Counted from the stretch's first letter, positions 1 to 7,390 are shown. The stretch: DNA of 15,190 nucleotides from Candidatus Segatella papionis (GCA_002297965.1 DBLF01000104.1:1-15190), one strand, 5' to 3'. Translations and numbers: made by a program. The notes: a model not told the origin generated them from the sequence alone.

Positions 1-36
1 GCGTTGGCCGAATACTTACGAAATGTTGAATATTGA
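1..36 (+). CDS. possible C-terminal tail of an upstream gene (partial)
   Basis: The first frame is open from the window edge to a TGA at 34-36 and would end ...EYLRNVEY. It precedes a polysaccharide gene, so it may be the tail of another gene of that locus. Eleven codons are too few to identify anything, and the AT-rich stretch just after it (AAATGTTGAAT-type repeats) belongs to a family of intergenic repeats seen again near 10940, so the frame could be chance. Confidence 0.25.
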   Translation, partial: ALAEYLRNVEY

Positions 37-71
37 GTGTTAAATGTTGAATTATTTTTAAATGTAATATA

Positions 72-879
72 ATGGAAACTCCTAAGATTTCTATCATCAC
101 AGTGGGTATGAATCATTTGAATTATCTTAAAGATTTGTTGCCTTCTGTATATCAGAATATTACCCCCCCCCATTTCTCAGAATGTAGCTGATGAGGTGGA
201 GATGATATATGTGGATAATTGCTCAACTGATGGCTCCGTAGAGTACATCAAGGAGAATTATCCACAAGTGACAATCATCAGAAACCAAAAGGCACTGGGA
301 TTTGGAGAGAACAATAACAAGGGTGTGTTGGCTGCTCATGGGGATTATATCGCCATCATCAATCCAGACATCACTATCAAGGGTGATGCGCTTGGGCAAA
401 TGCTGGAGTATGCGGAGAAGCATAAGGAGGTGGGTATTATCGTGCCACAATTACTGAACCCAGACGGCTCTTTGCAAAGAAGTGTTAGAAGATATATTGA
501 TGTGAAGAGTCTTGTGTCGAGAGGATTGACTAAAGGTAAGGATAGTGCTGATAATGAGAAAATAAATCGCTATCTATGTAAAGACATCGACTGTTCGAAA
601 ACGCAGAATGTAGATTGGGCGATAGGAGCAGCTTTGTTTATGAAGCGTGAACTCTATGCCGAACTCGGTGGATTCGACACGGATTATTTTCTCTATATGG
701 AGGATGAGGATATATGTCTAAGGTCTTGGAAACTAAATAGACCTGTGGTGTATCTGCCTTCCGCCCAGATGACGCATAATCATCTGAGGGCTAGCTCGAA
801 GATAGGGAAGAAAATGTTCATTCATATGAAGAGTATGATGACTTTTTTTAGAAAGCATGGATTCTCACCTAAACGTTGA
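72..879 (+). pseudogene. family 2 glycosyltransferase (rhamnosyltransferase-like), frameshifted in a C9 run
   Basis: Transfers a sugar from a nucleotide donor during surface polysaccharide assembly. The start ATG at 72 opens METPKISIITVGMNHLNYLK, the usual beta-strand start of GT-A family 2 enzymes, but this frame stops at 189 after a run of nine C (163-171). The frame one base over carries the rest: VDNCSTDGS (donor-binding loop), INPD (DXD-equivalent metal site), GGFDTDYF and YMEDEDICLR (acceptor/catalytic ED motif), ending at 879. With eight C the two frames join into one 268-aa protein of normal family length. An ORF caller would report only 196-879 from a GTG start, which removes the first strand and cannot be a complete enzyme. 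The layout resembles WbbL-type rhamnosyltransferases; an rfbC remnant lies 1.1 kb downstream. The frameshift may be phase variation, a real mutation or a sequencing error. Family assignment is firm, the acceptor unknown. Confidence 0.85.
163..171 (+). repeat. C9 homopolymer at the frameshift point
   Basis: Nine consecutive C interrupt the glycosyltransferase reading frame. A length of 8 (or 11) restores it; 9 and 10 give early stops or the wrong frame. Tracts of this length are slippage-prone in replication and are also common sites of long-read sequencing error. Confidence 0.9.
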
Positions 880-991
880 CATTTACAGCCTTGTTGTTTG
901 TCTAATCTGTCTAATAGAACCAGTGCTTCTTTGTAAAAGGATGGTTGCTGCTCCAATCGGAGGAGTATGACCGAATATAACAAGAAGCAAT

Positions 992-2008
992 ATGAACTAT
1001 ATTATCACTGGCGGTACTGGTTTCATCGGTACCCATCTCACTAATTTGATTAAGGAGCGTTATCCTAACGCTCAAGTATATAACCTTGACATCGTAAAGC
1101 CGGGCACCCCTAACCCTGTGGTGAAGGATTACAAGCCAGCTTTGAAGGAGGGGCAGAAGTTGCAGAGTACCTTCATCGAGTATGACATCCGCAAGCCTAT
1201 CGAGAACTTGCCGTTTACTCCTACTGAGGACGATGTCATCTTCAACTTTGCTGCAGTTCATCGCACTCCTGGGCATGAAGACCATGAGTATTTCGAGACG
1301 AATATTCGTGGAGCAGAGAACGTGGTGGCTTTCGCTGAGAAGTGGGGCATCAAGAAGATTGTGTTCACTTCGAGCATTGCGCCATACGGTGCTGCGGAGG
1401 AATTGAAGAAAGAAACGACATTGCCTACGCCTAACACGGCATACGGCATCTCGAAGTTGGTGGCAGAGAAGATTCACATGGCTTGGCAGAATGGGGATGC
1501 CAAGAATCGTCAGCTTACCATCGTTCGCCCAGGTGTGGTATTCGGTAAGGGTGAGAATGGAAACTTCACGAGATTGTATTGGGCTATCCGTGGTCATAAG
1601 TTTGCTTACCCTGGCAGAAAGGACACCATCAAGGCTTGTATCTATGTGAAGGAATTGGTGCGCTTCATGCTTTATCGCTTGGAGAATCATGAGCATGGAG
1701 TAGAGCTGTACAACTGTTGCTTCGAGCCAGCCTATACCATCCAGCATATCGTGGAGGCAATGAAGAAAGTGACAGGCTTGAAGCAGTTTGTACCTGATAT
1801 TCCTAATTGGGTCATCATGCCAATGGCAAGGATGGCGATGCTGCTGGGTTCGCCTATGGGCATCTGTCCTGCAAGAGTGAAGAAACTTCAGATTTCCACG
1901 AACATCTGTGGCGAGAAACTGAAGAACTCTGGCTATCAGTTTAAGTGGTGCTTCGAGGAGGCGCTGGAGGACTGGTTTGAGGATAATGACAGAAAGGGGC
2001 TGAAATAG
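992..2008 (+). CDS. NAD-dependent epimerase/dehydratase (extended SDR)
   Basis: Predicted cytosolic nucleotide-sugar epimerase, dehydratase or reductase of 338 aa acting in polysaccharide precursor supply. The N-terminal Rossmann fold shows GGTGFIG at residues 7-13 for NAD(P) binding; the catalytic set is present as the TSS serines at 127-128 and Y151-x3-K155 (YGISK). The length fits extended short-chain dehydrogenases. The C-terminal half carries RPGVVFGKGENG (179-190), usual for this family. The start ATG at 992 is the first in frame and places the glycine-rich loop six residues in, as expected. It follows the glycosyltransferase by 112 bp on the same strand, so co-transcription is plausible. 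Its TAG stop overlaps the first base of an rfbC remnant, suggesting a deletion joined the two. The exact substrate cannot be read; the insert DIVKPGTPNPVVKDYKPALK after the second strand is unlike GalE or RfbB. Confidence 0.85.
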   Translation: MNYIITGGTGFIGTHLTNLIKERYPNAQVYNLDIVKPGTPNPVVKDYKPALKEGQKLQSTFIEYDIRKPIENLPFTPTEDDVIFNFAAVHRTPGHEDHEYFETNIRGAENVVAFAEKWGIKKIVFTSSIAPYGAAEELKKETTLPTPNTAYGISKLVAEKIHMAWQNGDAKNRQLTIVRPGVVFGKGENGNFTRLYWAIRGHKFAYPGRKDTIKACIYVKELVRFMLYRLENHEHGVELYNCCFEPAYTIQHIVEAMKKVTGLKQFVPDIPNWVIMPMARMAMLLGSPMGICPARVKKLQISTNICGEKLKNSGYQFKWCFEEALEDWFEDNDRKGLK

Positions 2009-2245
2009 GCTTGCACTTCCAGCGTCCGCCATTCACGCAGAGCAAGTTGGTGAGATGTGTGAAGGGTAGGGTGCTGGATGTAGCCGTGTGATGAGTTCTA
2101 TCACCCAGAGGCTGATGGTGGCATCTCGATATTGGATGAGAGCCTTGGGATAGACTGGAAGATTCCTACCGAGTATGCCAATCTCTCAGAGAAGGATACG
2201 AAGCATCAGAAGCTGAAGGTCTTCGAGAGTCCGTTTGAGTATTAA
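2008..2245 (+). pseudogene. rfbC: rfbC remnant (dTDP-4-dehydrorhamnose 3,5-epimerase), two fragments
   Basis: Two blocks of RfbC/RmlC protein sequence survive in different frames. Positions 2008-2088 read GLHFQRPPFTQSKLVRCVKG and continue RVLDVAV, the core of the cupin fold with the catalytic-site His of GLHFQ. Positions 2090-2245 read DEFYHPEADGGISILDESLG, then the family C-terminus with IDWKIPTEYANLSEKD and FESPFEY before a TAA at 2243. Missing are roughly the first 50 residues and about 45-50 residues between the blocks, including the PRGFAHGF region, so no active enzyme is possible. RfbC makes dTDP-L-rhamnose; its loss here suggests rhamnose synthesis has moved elsewhere or been abandoned by this locus. 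The first block starts exactly at the stop codon of the preceding epimerase gene. Confidence 0.88.
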
Positions 2246-2458
2246 GGAGGCTTCCACAGATTAACGCAGATTGACACAGATGGAGCGGACAAAGAGTCCG
2301 CTTCTGTTGTGTTTTCAACTTTCTCCAGAGTTGATGCAAGGATTGGCTGAATATGCGATAAAAGAGTTTTTTGTAAAAGTCACGGTCACAGGTCACGCTT
2401 TTGCCTTGATAGTCTAGGTTTACGCCTTAGAACATTCAATTACTAAAAATATAAATTT
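2246..2458. other. intergenic segment with weak hairpin and dispersed repeats
   Basis: No gene is apparent. A direct-repeat-like stretch (CAGATTAACGCAGATTGACA) lies at about 2258-2280. A short hairpin follows (GCGGAC at 2285-2290 pairing with GTCCGC at 2296-2301, five-base loop) with a T/G-rich downstream side, a weak candidate terminator for the polysaccharide genes. A GTCAC-rich repeat lies at 2375-2398. No TAnnTTTG box is clear ahead of the gene at 2459. Confidence 0.5.
2375..2398 (+). repeat. GTCAC-rich dispersed repeat, copy 1
   Basis: Core GTCACGGTCACAGGTCAC, preceded by a T-rich run and AAAA and followed by GCTTTTGCC. The core is three GTCAC units at 6-7 bp spacing. Further copies lie at 6940-6963, 9927-9950, 13858-13881 (opposite strand) and 14019-14042. 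Confidence 0.9.
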
Positions 2459-4711
2459 ATGGAAAGAACGAATTTTGCCTTGATTACAGCACTCTATGCT
2501 AATCGGGCCAGGGGACTTTACTCTGACATCTACTTCCCAATCATCAAGTATGCTGTGGTGAAGATTTGGGAGGGCGCTCCAGAAGAAAGCTCGCATTATG
2601 CCATGGCTGAAGATGTGGCTGACAAAATCAAAACGCTCTTTGGCATTCACATCCCTCACGTGGTCATCGTGATGACGCTTAAAAAATTGGAGGCTAGCCC
2701 TAAGAGTACTATCAAACTGAAAGTCTTCGAGGATAAGGCGAGCTTTCAGATTCTCTCTGAACCCTTCGACGAGGAGGATAATACTTATGAGGAGAAGGAA
2801 AGGGAATTCAAACTCCAAATGAATGAGATAGAAGAGGAATTCAACGTCTTCTTGAAACGTGAACAGGTGGCTAACGAGGGCGTGAACTTTGTTGACTTTA
2901 TATCGCAGAATACTGAAAATGTACTCAAATGTCTCAATCAAGAAGACGATGAGAGACTGGATGCTATCTATACATCTGTAATCTTCTTCCTGCAACATCT
3001 CAAGCGTAACAACAAGGCATTGTTTAAGGTGGCCGACCAGTTGTTCTGGAGCTCTATCATCGCTGCTTTTTTGGAGAGCACTCCACCCAAAGTCGAATAT
3101 GGGGATGAAGGGAGTAAAGCGGAGTTTTATCTGGATACGTCTATCGCCTTGGCTCTGCTGGATTTGTCAACCCCCGAAATGGAACTGTGCGCCAAGGAGG
3201 TATGCGACATCATCCTTTCCTCAGGAGCTTTGTTGAAGATTCATCCCCTTACCATCGAGGAGATGAAAACAATCATGATGTCCGTAGAAAACAAGGGACC
3301 TTACGAAGGTACCGCCATTGCGAGTGCTTGGCATCGCAGGGGCTTGGATGCATCGAAAGTGGCGGGCATCAGAGTGAAGTTGGAACAACTGATAACTGCC
3401 AAAGGGGTGGTGATTTTCCCGAATGCCATCGCTGACCAGAGACGGCAGGTGATGTATGACTACAAGGGCAAGTCGGCTGTGAGGCAATTGGCTGCATTGA
3501 GAAGCAAATGCAAATCGGAGGAAAATTTCTATAATGACAATTTCCGAGAGGTGCATGATATCTATATGGATGACTACATCAGGCACCAGAGAGAAGCCCG
3601 CAAGGGGAGGAATAACATCTATTTCTTGACCACTAACCGTGACTTGAAGGAATTCTGCCATAAAGTGTTGCATCCCAATGAGGACTATATGATTTCTACT
3701 AGCAAGGTGATCATAGATTTGTGGATGCATAATACGAAACCCTCTGATGTGTCTTCGGGCCTGTTGGCGGCAACGATGGCACAATGTATCAATGGTCATC
3801 GTGCCAAGGTCAGGGAGAAGTTGCATGAGGTGGTGAAACGATTCAAGGATAATGGTGAGGAACTGTCGGAGGATTTGTATCGCGACTTGCTCAAAAATCT
3901 CTACCGAAGGGCAAAAAATGTAATTGAGGCAGTGGATGCCAATCCTGACGATGGGCTTGATGGATATTGTAGAGCCTTGGTGGAAGCCAATGCCAAGGAT
4001 AATCTTGCCTTTGATACCAGTCATAGCCAGCTGTCAACCGAAAATAGCCATCTCGCGGAGCAGGTAGATAATCTGAAGGATGAGGCGATGAAAAAATCGC
4101 AGGAGATTGACGGATTGCAGCAAAAAAACGAAAACCTTAACCAAAGAAACGAGCAGTTGGACAAAGATAATGCCAAATTGGAGGAGTCGCTGGAGGAACA
4201 AAGAAAGATGCTCCATGAAATGAAGGGGTATGTGGTGGAGTTTAGAAATGCACAGATAGAAGCGGAGAAGAAGAATGCGCTATATGTGCATAGGGATGAG
4301 TTGGAGCAGGAAATCGCAGAGCTAGAAAAAAAGTTGAAACCAATGGAGTTGGGAAGAAAGGCAAGTTTTGACAATCGGCTTCCCAACTTGATGCAGGTGT
4401 TTTCGCCTTTGCTGATGTTCTCTTCTATGTTTGCCATTGTTGTTCGGTTTGATAAGGAGGGGACAATGAGAAATATCGTGTATTGTGTTATCCTATTTAT
4501 TCTTGGGTGCATTTGTTATGCGATAGGTCGCTATTTCAATAGTCCTGATAAAAAAAATGCAAGAAGAATGGCTGCTTATCAAAAATGGGAGAGCTTGCCG
4601 GAAAACGCTGAATATCAAATTCTTTGTGATAAATTAAATGCCTTGCGAGAGGAACTGAATGCTTGCAAGGCTTTGTTGAAGAATATGGATTTATTTAATC
4701 TTGTGAAATGA
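2459..4711 (+). CDS. predicted PIN-like nuclease with coiled coil and two C-terminal transmembrane segments
   Basis: A 750-aa protein not matched to a named family. Residues 1-215 are helical and soluble. Residues 223-228 FYLDTS, TIEEMK (265-270), an acidic stretch around DIYMDDY (367-373) and TTNRDL (391-396) have the order and local context of PIN-domain metal-binding acids (D226, E267/E268, D367 or D371/D372, D395), so an RNA- or DNA-cleaving domain at about 220-420 is inferred. Residues 520-630 form a long charged coiled coil. Hydrophobic spans at about 644-663 and 672-690 form a two-helix hairpin membrane anchor, followed by a short second coiled coil to 750. The next gene's ATG overlaps its stop (ATGA at 4708-4711), implying translational coupling to 4708-5334. 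A membrane-tethered PIN-like effector would suit phage defence or stress response, but this is inference. The PIN call is moderate; the coiled coil and membrane segments are clear. Confidence 0.7.
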   Translation: MERTNFALITALYANRARGLYSDIYFPIIKYAVVKIWEGAPEESSHYAMAEDVADKIKTLFGIHIPHVVIVMTLKKLEASPKSTIKLKVFEDKASFQILSEPFDEEDNTYEEKEREFKLQMNEIEEEFNVFLKREQVANEGVNFVDFISQNTENVLKCLNQEDDERLDAIYTSVIFFLQHLKRNNKALFKVADQLFWSSIIAAFLESTPPKVEYGDEGSKAEFYLDTSIALALLDLSTPEMELCAKEVCDIILSSGALLKIHPLTIEEMKTIMMSVENKGPYEGTAIASAWHRRGLDASKVAGIRVKLEQLITAKGVVIFPNAIADQRRQVMYDYKGKSAVRQLAALRSKCKSEENFYNDNFREVHDIYMDDYIRHQREARKGRNNIYFLTTNRDLKEFCHKVLHPNEDYMISTSKVIIDLWMHNTKPSDVSSGLLAATMAQCINGHRAKVREKLHEVVKRFKDNGEELSEDLYRDLLKNLYRRAKNVIEAVDANPDDGLDGYCRALVEANAKDNLAFDTSHSQLSTENSHLAEQVDNLKDEAMKKSQEIDGLQQKNENLNQRNEQLDKDNAKLEESLEEQRKMLHEMKGYVVEFRNAQIEAEKKNALYVHRDELEQEIAELEKKLKPMELGRKASFDNRLPNLMQVFSPLLMFSSMFAIVVRFDKEGTMRNIVYCVILFILGCICYAIGRYFNSPDKKNARRMAAYQKWESLPENAEYQILCDKLNALREELNACKALLKNMDLFNLVK

Positions 4712-5334
4712 GAAAAAAGACAATGGAAGACAATCGAGGATTCTCAATAACTGACTGCCGTGAAATCGCAAAGGCAATTTTTCAAGCTCTAGAAGTGGTG
4801 CAGTCTCCTTTGCTCGAATTGAAACACCAGATTGAGGTGATTGAAAAGGATATGAGTAGCTATGCTGTCAATGACGTGCTGTTTGAGCTTTATCATTTGG
4901 TGGTCAAGGATGGTAGATATGACACGGTGGGTAAATATTTGGAGATAAACTATGGTTTTGAAACTCCTCCTATCAATGGTGAAATACGGAAACCTGACTA
5001 TATGCTTCCAAGTTATGCGGTTGGTAAGAATAGGAAGGTTCGAGAATTCAAATTGGGGGGTATTGATCTAAGAGATGATAGCTCAAAGAGAGTTTCACTG
5101 GATGCCATTGTGAATTATTGTTTGACTCATTGCTATGATTATAATTCGGAACTAAAACCGATTTATCACATGCTGGAAAAGTTGATGGGTGATTCGAAGG
5201 ATGAGGTATGGCTGGAAGATAAGCGCAAGATTGAGAAAAGAATTAGTGACTTGCAGAATCCTCACTCTACTGTGATTCAGCGTGCGGATGAGGTGAATAT
5301 AGAGAAAAATGTGAATAATGAGATATGGAACTAG
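4708..5334 (+). CDS. unrecognised 208-aa protein, coupled to the PIN-like gene
   Basis: I do not recognise a named family. The protein is acidic to neutral, soluble, without signal peptide or membrane segments. The N-terminal 45 residues are helical (CREIAKAIFQALEVVQSPLL), a central block has short strand-like motifs (GKYLEINYGFETPPINGEIR, then VREFKLGGIDLRD), and the C-terminal third is helical and charged (WLEDKRKIEKRISDLQ). The ATG at 4708 overlaps the preceding stop by four bases; a second candidate start is Met6 (4723). It ends inside the next gene (overlap 5325-5334). This tight packing indicates one three-gene transcript and a shared function. It may be an adaptor or regulator for the membrane PIN-like protein, but the sequence alone does not show that. 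Confidence 0.7.
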   Translation: MRKKTMEDNRGFSITDCREIAKAIFQALEVVQSPLLELKHQIEVIEKDMSSYAVNDVLFELYHLVVKDGRYDTVGKYLEINYGFETPPINGEIRKPDYMLPSYAVGKNRKVREFKLGGIDLRDDSSKRVSLDAIVNYCLTHCYDYNSELKPIYHMLEKLMGDSKDEVWLEDKRKIEKRISDLQNPHSTVIQRADEVNIEKNVNNEIWN

Positions 5335-6014
5335 AGGATAAGAAGGCTTTGCTGGAGGCTTTGATGAAGTCTGCTGGCAATGGGAAGGTAGAACTGGTGA
5401 TGGAGAAGCATGTGGAGGCAGAGATTCATCATGTGGAACCTGGTGGTGTGGGCATCCAAAAGGTGGAGGCTGGTGGCATCGGAATTCAGAATGTGTATCA
5501 TGGGAATGCGAATGGGAAGGCTGGCTCAAATGCTGGCTCCAAGGCAGGGGATAAGAAAGCGAAGAAATCGGCTACCCCCAAGTTGACGAAAGCCACTTTC
5601 TCTTATCGCTATCTTTCGGAATGCCAAAATCGTCTCATGCTCTTGTTCCAGGGGCTTCTGAAGGCGGAGTTGATAGATGGGGATACGAAGCCGGATGATT
5701 TCCTGGCGCTCTTCGAGGGCAAGCCGAGCGATGTGAAAATCAAGTGGAAGGGCTCGCTGGCTTCGCTCTGGTATCTCTTCAAGGTGATGCTGGAGAAGGG
5801 GTATGTGGTGAAGCCTGAGGGCGTGGGGCAATGGATTGTGGTGCAGAGCCATTTCGTGGATGCCAAGAGCAAGATGTTTGCTGACTTCAACAAGCAGAAA
5901 CCGCCGCTGAAGCTAAAGGAGGTGCTGGAGGTGTTGGCGGAATTGCTGAATCCGAATTTTGAGCACACGGATCGTACAGGTTTCACGGATAGGTCTGATA
6001 ACATTTACGAATAG
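5325..6014 (+). CDS. unrecognised 229-aa protein with Gly-rich repeat linker
   Basis: No named family recognised. The order is: short helix (1-25), two tandem imperfect 10-residue repeats (HVEPGGVGIQ and KVEAGGIGIQ, residues 37-55), a flexible Gly/Ala/Asn/Lys linker (56-88), then a compact helical domain at 89-210 containing FLALFEGKPSDVKIKWKG and a likely winged-helix-like segment (LWYLFKVMLEKGYVV, residues 148-162). The last 20 residues look acquired: their DNA holds ACGGAT repeats, and the TAG stop is the start of a TAGGCTGGAAG element also found at the toxin stop near 10484. The start overlaps the previous gene by ten bases and no Shine-Dalgarno is seen, typical of coupled Bacteroidales genes. 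It is the third member of the 2459-6014 cluster; its partner role is unknown. Confidence 0.7.
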   Translation: MELEDKKALLEALMKSAGNGKVELVMEKHVEAEIHHVEPGGVGIQKVEAGGIGIQNVYHGNANGKAGSNAGSKAGDKKAKKSATPKLTKATFSYRYLSECQNRLMLLFQGLLKAELIDGDTKPDDFLALFEGKPSDVKIKWKGSLASLWYLFKVMLEKGYVVKPEGVGQWIVVQSHFVDAKSKMFADFNKQKPPLKLKEVLEVLAELLNPNFEHTDRTGFTDRSDNIYE

Positions 6015-6039
6015 GCTGGAAGGGAAGCCGTGGAAGCTC
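6012..6039 (+). repeat. degenerate copy of the 10484 terminator element
   Basis: TAGGCTGGAAG, nine bases, then GGAAGCTC: the same blocks at the same spacing as in the terminator at 10484-10511, but the right stem arm and T-run are missing. In both places the TAG is used as a stop codon by the upstream gene. Confidence 0.7.
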
Positions 6040-6085
6040 ATGAGAGTTAAATTGCTCTTCTGTACAAAGATTTCTTTTACTTATA

Positions 6086-6117
6086 CTTGGTGGTTTGGGA
6101 AGAAATGTGTATCTTTG
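6086..6117 (+). promoter_or_regulatory. Bacteroidetes-type promoter for the GNAT cassette
   Basis: TATCTTTG at 6110-6117 matches the TAnnTTTG -7 box; CTTG at 6086-6089 lies 20 bp upstream as a -33 box. Transcription would start about 20-25 bp ahead of the ATG at 6147. Confidence 0.65.
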
Positions 6118-6146
6118 CGGCATCAAATGTTTAAAGAAAGAAGACT

Positions 6147-6341
6147 ATGGCATTGGAAATAAGAAGTATTCCTGTTTTGACAGGAGAAACAGCTGAGCGA
6201 TTTGTTCGTGAGGCTGAGGAAAATGAAAGAAATCCACAACGAAAGACCTTGCGAATGTCCTTCGATGATGTGGAGAAAATATTGATTCGTTCAATGGCTA
6301 ATTTGAAAGCTCATGGAGGAAAAAGTCCTTTTGCAAAGTAA
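6147..6341 (+). CDS. putative antitoxin of a GNAT toxin-antitoxin pair
   Basis: A 64-aa acidic-to-neutral protein starting MALEIRSIPVLTGETAERF. The N-terminal 30 residues resemble the small proteins that commonly precede GNAT genes in Bacteroidales, while the C-terminal half (SFDDVEKILIRSMANLKAHG) is an amphipathic helix suited to wrapping a partner. It is not a ribbon-helix-helix DUF1778 protein, the usual antitoxin of TacT/AtaT toxins. It is the first gene behind a clear promoter and overlaps the acetyltransferase start by 29 bp, the classic antitoxin-first arrangement with translational coupling. The antitoxin role is inferred from size, order and overlap. Confidence 0.65.
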   Translation: MALEIRSIPVLTGETAERFVREAEENERNPQRKTLRMSFDDVEKILIRSMANLKAHGGKSPFAK

Positions 6342-6918
6342 TTGTTCCCTTTATCGTGTTACGACTAAGGGAGAACTTGACTCTTTTAGCTGTGGTGATG
6401 AAGACCTTGATGATTTCTTTCATCAAGAGGCTTGCCTTTATGATGGGCAATTGTTGGGTAAAACCTATTTCTTTGCTACAGAAACTAGTGGCAAGGATGA
6501 AATCGTTTGTGCCTTTACACTGGCAAATGACAGTATAAAGGCTGCATTGATACCTAATGCTTCAAGAAATAAAATACAACGAAAAATCCCCAATTCTAAA
6601 AGAACACGCAGTTACCCTGCAGTTTTGATAGGAAGACTTGGTGTTGCTAAAGAGTATCAAGGCACTAGTGATAATGTTGGTTCACAAGCCATAGATTATA
6701 TTATATCTTGGTTTTTGTTACCTGATAACAAGACTGGATGCCGTTTTATCGTAGTGGATGCATATAATAAGGAAAATGTGCTTCATTTTTATGCAAAGAA
6801 TGGCTTTAAGTTTCTATACTCGACAGAAGATTTGGAAAAAGAAGCTAACCATATTCCTATGGAGGAAAGGTTGGAGTCAAGGATGATGTATCTTGATTTG
6901 TTGGGATATATCAGATGA
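6313..6918 (+). CDS. GNAT-family acetyltransferase, probable toxin
   Basis: A 201-aa N-acetyltransferase. FSCGDEDLDDFF at residues 25-36 is the hallmark N-terminal motif of the GNAT subgroup containing tRNA-acetylating toxins (TacT/AtaT/ItaT). The core fold continues with LIGRLGVAKEYQG (105-117, beta4 and the start of the acetyl-CoA pyrophosphate loop) and VVDAYNKENVLHFYAKNGFK (147-166, motif B). Known toxins of this type acetylate aminoacyl-tRNA and block translation. One oddity: the usual Q/R-x-x-G-x-G/A loop here reads QGTSDNVGSQ, with two extra residues between the glycines, so cofactor binding could be weakened or altered. It overlaps the upstream small gene by 29 bp. The gene's 3' end (codons GYIR and stop) lies inside a direct repeat found again at 9882. 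A non-toxic acetyltransferase cannot be excluded. Confidence 0.8.
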   Translation: MEEKVLLQSNCSLYRVTTKGELDSFSCGDEDLDDFFHQEACLYDGQLLGKTYFFATETSGKDEIVCAFTLANDSIKAALIPNASRNKIQRKIPNSKRTRSYPAVLIGRLGVAKEYQGTSDNVGSQAIDYIISWFLLPDNKTGCRFIVVDAYNKENVLHFYAKNGFKFLYSTEDLEKEANHIPMEERLESRMMYLDLLGYIR

Positions 6919-6963
6919 TAGTGAACGTAATTTTTTTGCAAAAGTCACGGTCACAGGTCACAC
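6903..6963 (+). repeat. left flanking direct repeat of the cargo segment (contains GTCAC repeat copy 2)
   Basis: Positions 6903-6931 (29 bp, covering the last GNAT codons and stop) are identical to 9882-9910. After an 8-bp difference the match resumes through a T7 run and the GTCAC-rich repeat (6940-6963 against 9927-9950, one mismatch in that block). The GTCAC repeat here is itself framed by GCAAAAGT (6938-6945) and ACTTTTGC (6962-6969), an 8-bp inverted pair. Confidence 0.92.
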
Positions 6964-7061
6964 TTTTGCCTCTTCTGTCGAAAAATCTGCTGTCACCTTG
7001 TGGCGGAACAATGAATGACTAAAAAAAATACTTAAATGCTTATCTTTAAAGCAAAAGGAAT

Positions 7062-7384
7062 ATGAAAACAATCAAACCTAAAAATGAGGAAAACGATCCA
7101 GAGAACGGCTTTCTTCCTAAAAAAAAACGAGTGAGGAACTTCAACAGCGTATCAACTACGATACGGTGATCGGATATTGTATGAATGAGTGCGTAACTTC
7201 CAGAGAGTTGGATGTTTGTTATGCCATGGTCGTTTGTCTGATGGGCGATTGCGTTGACAAGGTGTGGCTGCAAGGCAAGGAGAACTTGAAGCAGAGAAAA
7301 ATGAAGCTGGCAAGCGAGAATGTTGTGCGAGAGGTCTTGACCAAGGCTATAGATGATGACAAATTTGATGCTTTGCCTCCGTGA
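7062..7384 (+). pseudogene. unrecognised small protein, frame broken at an A9 run
   Basis: The ATG at 7062 opens MKTIKPKNEENDPENGFLPK, then a run of nine A (7119-7127) precedes a stop at 7167. The frame one base back continues TSEELQQRINYDTVIGYCMN and runs to a TGA at 7382-7384, giving a coherent 107-aa protein if the run had ten A. Only the second half is open as a simple ORF (from a GTG at 7166). The protein is mixed-charge, cysteine-rich in its centre (GYCMNEC, DVC, VVCLMGDC), without membrane segments; I do not recognise it. The A9 run could be a mutation, a sequencing error, or a slippery site for -1 frameshifting, since the required shift is -1. It lies just inside the left repeat of the cargo segment. 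Confidence 0.55.
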
Positions 7385-7390
7385 ATAGAA

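Noticed and set aside
911..2032. 373-codon open frame on the minus strand
   Set aside because: It mirrors the epimerase gene, whose Rossmann and YxxxK motifs are clear on the plus strand; the mirror protein has no recognisable fold.
3221..4024. 267-codon open frame on the minus strand
   Set aside because: It lies opposite the PIN-like gene, and its composition is that of an antisense shadow.
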